A stretch of DNA of 64,000 bases from Mesodorylaimus sp. YZB2_4 (Eukaryota; Nematoda; Enoplea; Dorylaimida; Dorylaimidae): contig JASANH010000601.1 in assembly GCA_030248295.1 (NCBI GenBank), positions 124,001 to 188,000 of the forward strand, in the 5' to 3' direction. The translations under genes were made by a program, and so were the position numbers. Positions 56,705 to 64,000 of this stretch are shown here, in pieces. Within the stretch, counting starts at the first letter, position 1. Each line of letters opens with the position of its first letter. The notes beneath the pieces are model-generated. The model was not told the DNA's origin. It was given only the letters and a program-made list of their open reading frames with translations, and ran no database searches.

Positions 56705-58595
56705 TCAAGCCCAAATCTGAAAAAGAGGTTTTGAGGAAATAAATTAAAAAGGCTTAAAATGTCTTACGCGCAAAGTAGAATCCCAAGAAGCCGTGCAGAA
56801 AGCGGTGCCATCGGGCGAAGTGCGCAGACACGAAATTCTATTCTCGTGTCCGTACAATACATTCAGGCGTGTGCACTTTAGCACGTCCCATGTACTGACT
56901 GTGTAATCACCATAGCCAGCGAATAATAGACGACCTAAGAAGAAGGGGCTGCAGTTTAGGGAATGGAAATCAAAGATTACAACTTACCGCTAGCTGAGAA
57001 GTCAACACCATTGACTGGGAATATGATACTCTCCTTCGAGTACATGCTCACTTGACGATCAGCTCGCAAATCGAAAAGACGACACTGAAACCGAGTAAGT
57101 GAAAGGGTGAAAAAATGTAGAAAACAGTCTACATACTGTGGCGTCATCGGAACCAGTGGCGAAAGCGTCACCACTCGGATGGAATCGCACCGTATTTATA
57201 TCGGCTTCGTGTCCTTCAAAACTTTGTACGCATTGGCCAGTGCGTACATCCCATACCAAAGCGTGCTTATCGGCACCCTAAATATATGAGAATAAGAAAT
57301 TTTTATGACTGACAAGTGAATTTTTATGTCTGTATCTTCTCGAGTGCATTTTTACGGGTTTCAGGAATCACAAGATGATTTGATGAGATTAGAGGGATCA
57401 GAACAAAAACCAAGACTTACCCCTGATATAAAAATGTTGCTAGTGTCCGATCTTGGAACGTCCAATGCGAACACGTCACCAACATGCCCGTGGAAGTTTT
57501 GTATCATTTGACCACTTTCCACATCCCAAATGGCGCATGTTGAGTCTCCGCTTCCAGTCAAAATCTAAAAAAAGATTTTCCTTTTCTTGTAAAAAACTTA
57601 GCCAAGAACTTACCAAATTATCTGAACGTAAAAAGGTACAACAGGACATGTAGCTCGTGTGGGTGGCCACAGCGCGTTTTCTCGTGGTCACGTCTTCTTC
57701 GAAACTTAAGGGAAATACCGTACATTTATTGTCCAGTCCGCTGAAACAACAGTTAAAGAGATTAGAAACGAGGAAAAATAATAATTCGGAGGCTTACCCG
57801 CACGCGACCATTGTGCACGACGGAGCATAAGCGCATGCCATAACCCACGTGGTCGGCATTGTGATTGCGTGTTCCTACAAGCAAAAATTCAATATTTTAT
57901 GCTAAAATAAAGGTTTGTATGAAAACTAACCTTATTGGTAGTAAAAGCGTCCCAGACAATCACTTTTCCATCCTGGAATATAAGATGACAGATTCTAAGC
58001 AGCTATAGCACGAAATTGAGGCTTCCTGCCATCTGGCTGGTTGGGAGCGTGGTGAGAGGAATTCCAAGAAACACTTACTTGAGAGGAAGACACAATGTGA
58101 CGCTTGTCGCACGACCAATCCATGCAGAGAACCTTGCCCTGATGACCTTTCAAGACGCGACGTTGCTTGATTGGTATGTTCGATAATGGCTCTACTTTTT
58201 CGGCTACTTGATGAACTAAAAAAGTTTTTGGATGAATAGAGAGCAAACTTCAAACGAAAAGTGATCACAGGGTGCTTATTTAGTGTAGCAGGAAGAATCC
58301 AACAAGATGGAGATGATCAAAAGCCAACCCCCACTGGGACAAAATCAGGTAAGGACCGATTGACTCATTGCTTACTCGGAACGTCGTTGAGTTTTCTTCT
58401 TTCGCTATTCAATCGCATACGCAACGACTCGGCTTCTTTTGCTAACGTTTCCAACGTATCTGGTGCAACGGTTATGTTCACATTTCCTGCACAAACCAAA
58501 TCGGATTTGATCGTATTCGCTTCGCACGATGTAGTCGAATCCGGATCAGCGCCGACGCCGTCGCTGGCCGTCGAATTCATTCTAGCCTCTGGCAT
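56705..58595 (-). CDS. GNB5: G protein beta-5 subunit
   Basis: Gbeta5 is a seven-blade WD40 protein that partners the GGL domain of R7-family RGS proteins and accelerates GTP hydrolysis on Galpha. Ten exons join in phase: 58595-58376, 58215-58079, 57972-57931, 57874-57798, 57740-57614, 57564-57421, 57277-57137, 57084-56988, 56934-56768 and a last 12-base exon 56716-56705 (Ile-Trp-Ala-stop), giving 387 residues. Beta-5-specific stretches include [79 protein letters not shown] and [16 protein letters not shown]. The N-terminus has a Ser/Thr-rich lead and then a helical part ([19 protein letters not shown]) as in other beta subunits. It shares a short upstream region with CHMP7. Confidence 0.95.
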
Positions 58596-58873
58596 CTATG
58601 CAAGAGTCAAAATCGTGCAGATTTTACTTAACGATCGAGCAATACGTAGTCTAATAATAACGAAATCGATTAGCATGGCAGACGATGGAAAGTTCGCCAA
58701 CTTTTTTGTATCGATCGTCGGAAAGTGCAGCAGGGACCATTCCAATTTGCGATGACTGCAGCGAATAGATGTCTGCTAGGAGGCGGGATGGATGAAAAAA
58801 TATCGTTTTAGGACGAAGGCGTCTGTAACTTTTTCCTTCTGTGATAGTGAAGTTGGGAAACTATTTTCGCAAG
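58596..58873. promoter_or_regulatory. Bidirectional promoter region of GNB5 and CHMP7
   Basis: Only 278 bases separate the two divergent start codons, so both promoters and 5' UTRs must fit here unless upstream exons exist. No TATA box is convincing. Confidence 0.55.
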
Positions 58874-60870
58874 ATGTCCGATTTTGTAAGTTCTCGAAAT
58901 CAGCCACCATCAAAATCGATCGACCGTCAGAGGCCAGCATTTCTTCCGGAATGCTGGGACAGTGACGATCGAATGAGCAGCTTGATGTCCATGTTCAAAC
59001 GTCGCGAGGTGAATCCTGCTGAATACGATGCCAAAATACGATTTTGGAGCGACTTGATCGTATCGAGCAGCAGTACCTTACACAATCCATTTTTCACCAT
59101 CAAACAATTATCGGGCAGATTTCAAAGAAAAGATCGGGTGCCGGCTGGTTTGGAGACGGTGATCAGAGATATGTTATCGCAAGGATCGATCGTACCAGCA
59201 TCCGATTATGCGAAGAGTATCGGGCAACAAAGTTGGATCAGTTGGAGTGTCGATTTGTTAATCAAAAGGCCGTTTTCTTGGGTTTGGGGCGGTACGAACG
59301 GAGATGGCAAGGAAATGGCGGCCGTTGAATTTGTTGTTCCCAGTGTGGTGCAGGTGAGATGCTTTTCCCAAAATTTAGAAAGAATATGGTTTTGCTTCCG
59401 TGCACCAGCGAGATTTGTAAGCAGTGCTGATGAAAATCCATGTGTTTAGGCGAGTCTTGGTTTTTTGGGCGTTCTAATTACTTTATTAAAAAACCGAATT
59501 TGTTATAATTTTAGTCGCTTTCTGTTTTAGGAAATAGCCGAAGAAATTTTGAAAAGACGTAAAGACGCCTTGGAGAATGAAGACCACGAAAGTGATGCCC
59601 TTGCGCAAGATATCGTCCCTTATTCTGCTCTTCGACGATCCTTCAGGAACGACTTCATTAATCAGTGGCGTCTGGTGGACGATCGGGCATTGGAACTAGC
59701 CTTGAATTATTTACAATATAATCGTCAAGTCGCCATCGAAATGGCGGGCCCTACTCGATCAGAGAAAGTTATCAAATTCAAGTCGGCAAACGAAGCAGAG
59801 CCACCAAAAATGACCGAGACTGATCGCCAGATTCTTGAGTAAGTTTTCTGCATGAGATTACAAATTGTGGTGGTTAGGACTGCAGCATTGGCTCCTCAGC
59901 ATAGAGTGCCCTTTCTCTTGGCTGACGGTTGGTTTAGATTGCTAACTTGCATATTTAGGGTGAAACGTGCCACGGCAAATCTGGAACAGGAATTGTCGAA
60001 TATGGATCAACAAGTGGCGCGTTTAGATAAGGAAGCACGTGCTCAAGTTAGAGCTGGAAATCGGGCCAAAGCAAAATCGATATTGAGACAAAAACTGCAA
60101 ATTCTGAAACGAATGAAGGAAAAGGAAACTGCTTTTGATAATTTATCGGGGATTATGAATCAGTTGGCTCAAACAAAGGAACATAAGGCAGTAAGTAATA
60201 CGCTCGTTTTTTCAAAAACGGGGCATCCTTGTTTTTATTCCTTGGGACGTTTCCAATGTTTAGGAGTCCTTGTGAGTTTTCAAGTCATGGATAAGAAAGG
60301 GTTCGAACCCTGGGCCATTTGTCGCGTGCTCAAAAGTTGTAATCAGATCGAGCGGGGTTCAAATTCACTGGGCACATGTTTTTTTCACATCTCTGCTAGT
60401 CCTGGGCTGCCTTTAGTCTGCCATCTTTGCATATTCTTTCTTTTCAGATCTTTGACGCTTACAAATTGGGTGTTGCGGCATTCAAAAATAATCTGGCTAA
60501 ACATGGGTTGTCACCAGAAAATGTCGATAAGACGATGGACGAAATCCAAGAGGTTGGTTTAACCTGGAGTTTGTGAAATTTAATCCTAGGTTATTTTTAT
60601 TAATTTTAGGCTCTGAGTGACCACGAAGATATTCGTGCGGCCATTTCGTCGGGTCCGATCGGATTCGGCGGTCAGTTTGACACGAGCCAGGAAGAACTGG
60701 AGGAAGAATTGAATGAGTTGATGAAGGCGGATGAAAAAGCCAAACAGAAGATGGCCGAGAAAAGAGCGATTCGTTTGCCAGACGTGCCTCTGTTCGATGA
60801 AGAGGAAGAAAACGAAGCCGAACCTGAGGATCGATTGAAACGTTTACGTCGAGCGCTTGAGACGTCGTAG
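58874..60870 (+). CDS. CHMP7: CHMP7, ESCRT-III-like protein
   Basis: CHMP7 recruits ESCRT-III to the nuclear envelope for sealing after mitosis. Five exons: 58874-59353, 59531-59838, 59959-60190, 60448-60552 and 60610-60870, giving 461 residues, close to human CHMP7 (453). The N-terminal half carries the tandem winged-helix region: LPECWDSDDRMSSLMSMFKR, REVNPAEYDAKIRFWSDLI and ISWSVDLLIKRPFSW. The C-terminal half is the basic helical ESCRT-III core: KRATANLEQELSNMDQQVA, EARAQVRAGNRAKAKSIL and VDKTMDEIQE. The acidic tail ends EPEDRLKRLRRALE, which resembles a MIT-interacting motif; that is inference. The start ATG is the first that gives the conserved N-terminus. The exon 4 donor GTTGGT is unusual but preserves phase. 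Confidence 0.95.
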
Positions 60871-61437
60871 TCTCGATAGTGGCTTTGCAAGTGTTGCTTA
60901 TTGTTCTTTTCTTGGACTCGTTTTAAATGCGCTGTTTATGCGACGATCGAATAACTGGTACGTGATTTGGAAAGGAGGGCAGGGTGGATCCTGGGCGTCC
61001 ATATGACCCGGTATGCAGCAAGTAATACGCTCGTCGGATGGAAGCCATGGTTTATGTAGCAATCAGTAAAACTTCGAGGGTGGGTGTCTGATACATGTAC
61101 AGACATTGGCAGCAAGGTGATGCAACATGGGTGGGGCAGGCGCGCCCACGAATCAGCGCAACGTGGGTATGCGGTGTCTTGACGGTGATGGGGAAGTGTG
61201 TCTCGGATTGAAAGAGGGTGAAGCTTTGAAGCTCCTGATCAGATCCAGACATGAGTTTGATTGTGCAGTGATATGCTTTTCCAAGAGTGGCCTGGTACCC
61301 CATCTTTTGTTTGGAGTTGTGGGACTAGTTCAGTACAATGCACACTCATGGGCCAGTGTGTGCATAAACGGGTTGGCTGCATGGGGGTGTGCTGTATGCA
61401 TGCTGTCCAACCAGGATTATCTTTTACTCAAGTTTGA

Positions 61438-61575
61438 GAATATTCCACACCAGCAAACACTAGTTTACTTGAGGTGAAAATGTGCACATCACACAAGAAA
61501 TGATGGACCCGGCAGCAAGTCGAACACTCTCTGGTTAGAGCAAATGGAGGCAGACTCATAACCCACCAACGTTAT
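61438..61575 (-). repeat. tRNA-derived SINE
   Basis: On the minus strand: GTTGGTGGGTTATGAGTCTG (A-box region), AGAGTGTTCGACTTGCTGCC (B box), then a body with TTTTCACCTCAAGTAAAC and GTGTTTGCTGGTGTGG. It matches the SINE at 22662-22828. Confidence 0.65.
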
Positions 61576-61744
61576 CACCATCAATACTATATCACCCTCC
61601 CTCAATCACCATTCCATTGCACATTGCGTGCTTCATCCTTCCATTCACATTAAATAATTCTAGTTCTAGTTTTACTTGCTAAAAACACAGAATTCTAGAA
61701 AGAAGTCTCACCGTCTGATTTCAAGATAAAGAAACAATGAAAAA

Positions 61745-61805
61745 CATAAGCCCTGAGTGGGAATCGAACCAGCGACTGCATCACCACGACTGCTAGATTC
61801 CACCC
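61745..61805 (-). repeat. tRNA-like sequence
   Basis: The minus strand has GTGGAATCTAGCAGTCGTGG and CGCTGGTTCGATTCCCACT, a perfect B box. The outer arms do not pair as a tRNA acceptor stem, so a SINE head is more likely. Confidence 0.5.
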
Positions 61806-61954
61806 ACATTTGACTGTGGGATCTACTTTTGCATTTGAACTTTTGATCGCACTGAACAACGTCGGCTTGTTTTAAAATCTTGAAATAACGTGATCTGTGC
61901 CACTTGGGACGGACTGTCAAGTCATTTAGGCATAGTAAAATCAGTCAGTGTCAG

Positions 61955-62150
61955 TGGTCCCGTCTGTCATAATAGCACCCTGGACCAGTAATTCCACTGG
62001 TACGCGGCCGGGTTCGATTCCTGCCGGGAGCAAATGTTTTCCATTCTTCCTCTGTAACCGACTCCTTGTTCTCGCAGAAGTTATGAAGGCCGCTATAAAA
62101 TCTGGACCATGCAGTGAAGAACATCAATTTGGTTCCAGAATCGTGTAATC
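61955..62150 (+). repeat. tRNA-like SINE of a second family
   Basis: TGGTCCCGTCTGTCATAATA and GCCGGGTTCGATTCCTGCC provide A- and B-box-like motifs, and GGTCCCG can pair with CGGGAGC at six of seven positions. The following sequence (AAATGTTTTCCATTCTTCC) is unlike the body of the other SINEs here, so it may be a separate family. Confidence 0.5.
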
Positions 62151-64000
62151 TGGCTGTGAGATGGTCACGTATTGAAGCATAAATTTCAGCCACTAAAATC
62201 GCATGCCCTCATGAACCACCATCTTTAAGGCAAGCCTCAGGGCGTCACCGTCAATTAGTAGCTTGGAAATCCGCGGGGCTTGGAAAAGTTGTTTTGACTG
62301 TCGATAACCAGTTGAAGACTGGGTCCAAACACCAGTCACACTGACTCACATTTCCATCACCCTAAAACATGTGATCGCTTCTCCGACCTTGGGAATACTG
62401 CTGGAGGAGTTCACCCTCCCACAGTACGGTGCAGAGATGTGTGTGTGGCAGTGCATCTACCCTCCCCATCGATAAGGGCCAGCCAGTGCTCATCACTCAG
62501 CTTACCAATCCAAGCGTAATCATAGTGAGGACGGCATTGGAACACCTGTTCCTAAGACTCAAACCCGTGAAGCCAAATCACTCACAAGTTTGGGTCTCAG
62601 GGAACTGGTGTCCTTGTTCATCCCCATGGCCCTCTGAAACTCAAACCAACACTGTGTTAACAAACATCCACTCCGACCACGCCACCTAAACATCTAAAAA
62701 CTGATCCCATACAGCCTTGAAACCATGGCAGTCAGCGCCCCGTATGACTGGCCTATGTTGCCAGCACAATCCGCAATGCGTTTACATGCTAGCACAACCC
62801 ATCGCCCCTAATTACCAGCTATGGATTTTTTTACTGAAAAAAAACACGTGGCCTCAAGTAACGGCAGCTGTTTCTATAGGCAGCGAGAAAAATCATTAGT
62901 CTACTCCAGGACCCAGGGCCGTGGCAAACTGGTGTAAGAAGCCAGAATAGGCATCAACAAGTGAGCCATCACATCGACTAGCATCTCCCCTTGCCATCCT
63001 TCCACTTATATCCAACCTCAGCATCAGACCAGCTGTCATAATATAGTCTCCACCAATGGCTAGCCAGTGGCGCCAGCCAGTCAACATCATCAAAGAATCA
63101 GCCGCCCCCGCCTCTAAGCTAAACGTAGAACGAGCAAGAAGCTGCATTTCTCAAAACTGAATACCACCTACCCCTCCAACCCCCTTTGCTCAGAATGGGC
63201 CAGTTGTTTTTATTCCATCCATCTGATTCAACTGCACTGCTTACGGCCTCGACCTACGCGCACCCAATATTCATTACGTCGGCATGATTCCTACGAGACT
63301 GCTTAAAAAACATTCTCTCGGAGGCTGCGTTCTTTGCATAGCTTTCCAATCCGACTGTAATCAAGTGACGATGCGCATTTCGTTCTACGCAGCGCCTTCT
63401 GCATTACTCACGATCAGTCCCTGCGAACCCAGTTCTTCGTCCTACACTCCTCTCAAACATGCCTTTCCCATTCCGAATGGCATACTGTAACCGCTACAGG
63501 TGCTTGCTGGTAACCCGACTCCGCTACAGTAACCCGAGTGCGCATAGTGTGCCATTTCTTGTTCTGACAGCACTACATAATTTTCACAAAACCAAATGCA
63601 CATAAACCAAGAAGACACAAAAACTTGCAAGATGGTTCATTTAATGGATTGATCGTCGATAAGGCTACTCACAGGGTAAGCTAGTAGGTTATACAGTTGC
63701 TTCAAGATGAAGTTCCGAACTATACAACCAACTACCTCAGACTGTGAGCAGCATCCTCCGCCAAGTCGGCAACCAGCCAGACTCGTATAGTCTGCAATCG
63801 GCACCTAGCACGTACAGAAGTCTTGACACCTCTCCCAGCCGATACAGCTCGGCTCGGCACCCGACCGCACCACGCCGCCTAACCTTGCACAATAATTTCC
63901 GAACGCGAGCCAGGTGAAGGAGCTTGGTTTTTGTGAGCACGAGAAAGCACATACGACCATCATGTCAGCCACTGAAGTCAGTCGAGATAAATAGCCGGGT

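Larger units (their letters stand above)
60871..64000. other. Gene-free, SINE-rich right end
   Basis: No exon was recognised in 3.1 kb. It begins with the CHMP7 3' UTR. Three tRNA-like elements (61438-61575, 61745-61805, 61955-62150) are annotated separately; the rest, 62200-64000, shows nothing that I can assign. Confidence 0.5.

Noticed and set aside
61955..62035. A genuine tRNA gene
   Set aside because: A and B boxes are present, but the T-arm and anticodon arm do not pair properly and SINE-like sequence follows. The same reasoning applies to the other tRNA-like sequences near 5700, 13500, 15600, 22750, 23300, 49950, 61520 and 61780.

Overview
This is animal (metazoan) nuclear DNA. Genes are split by many introns with GTAAG-type donors and short T-rich TTTCAG/TTTTAG acceptors. 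Many introns are only 45-60 bp; others are kilobases long and packed with repeats. The clear orthologues (DPY19, CBL, CK1 delta/epsilon, SoxD, TTYH, GNB5, CHMP7, histone H3) fit any bilaterian. Intron style and gene set suggest a repeat-rich invertebrate, perhaps an ecdysozoan, but the species cannot be named. All exon joins below were derived by eye from splice motifs and reading phase.

Layout. 1-12.3 kb: a DPY19-type C-mannosyltransferase gene (+), preceded by a direct repeat of its first two exons. Its second intron holds a miniature inverted-repeat element that is itself split by an apparently intact Mutator-like (MULE) transposon. 12.8-18.1 kb: CBL ubiquitin ligase (-); its last intron holds two near-perfect hairpins, a SINE and a second miniature element. 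19.2-22.1 kb: casein kinase 1 delta/epsilon (+). 22.1-27.7 kb: no recognisable gene; SINEs, then a CpG-rich tract upstream of SoxD (+, 27.8-30.1 kb). 31.6-33.9 kb: a frame-broken retinol-dehydrogenase-like gene (-). 34.3-35.7 kb: an uncharacterised coiled-coil gene (-). 36.2-38.2 kb: two tandem paralogues encoding Trp/Tyr/Arg-rich proteins (-). 39.8-48.5 kb: a head-to-head pair of paralogous single-pass membrane proteins of unknown family; the plus-strand copy lacks most of the cytoplasmic tail. 51.1-51.5 kb: a solitary replication-type histone H3 gene (-). 52.6-56.0 kb: tweety-family channel-like protein (+). 56.7-58.6 kb: GNB5 (-), divergent from CHMP7 (+, 58.9-60.9 kb). 60.9-64 kb: gene-free, SINE-rich.

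The genes are ordinary independent eukaryotic loci, not an operon or cassette. Functional themes are growth-factor receptor down-regulation (CBL), G-protein/RGS signalling (GNB5), ESCRT-III membrane remodelling (CHMP7), clock/Wnt kinase signalling (CK1), neural/chondrogenic-type transcription control (SoxD) and ER C-mannosylation (DPY19). The least explained items are the membrane-protein pair, the W/Y/R-rich pair, the coiled-coil gene, the intact MULE and the hairpin cluster.
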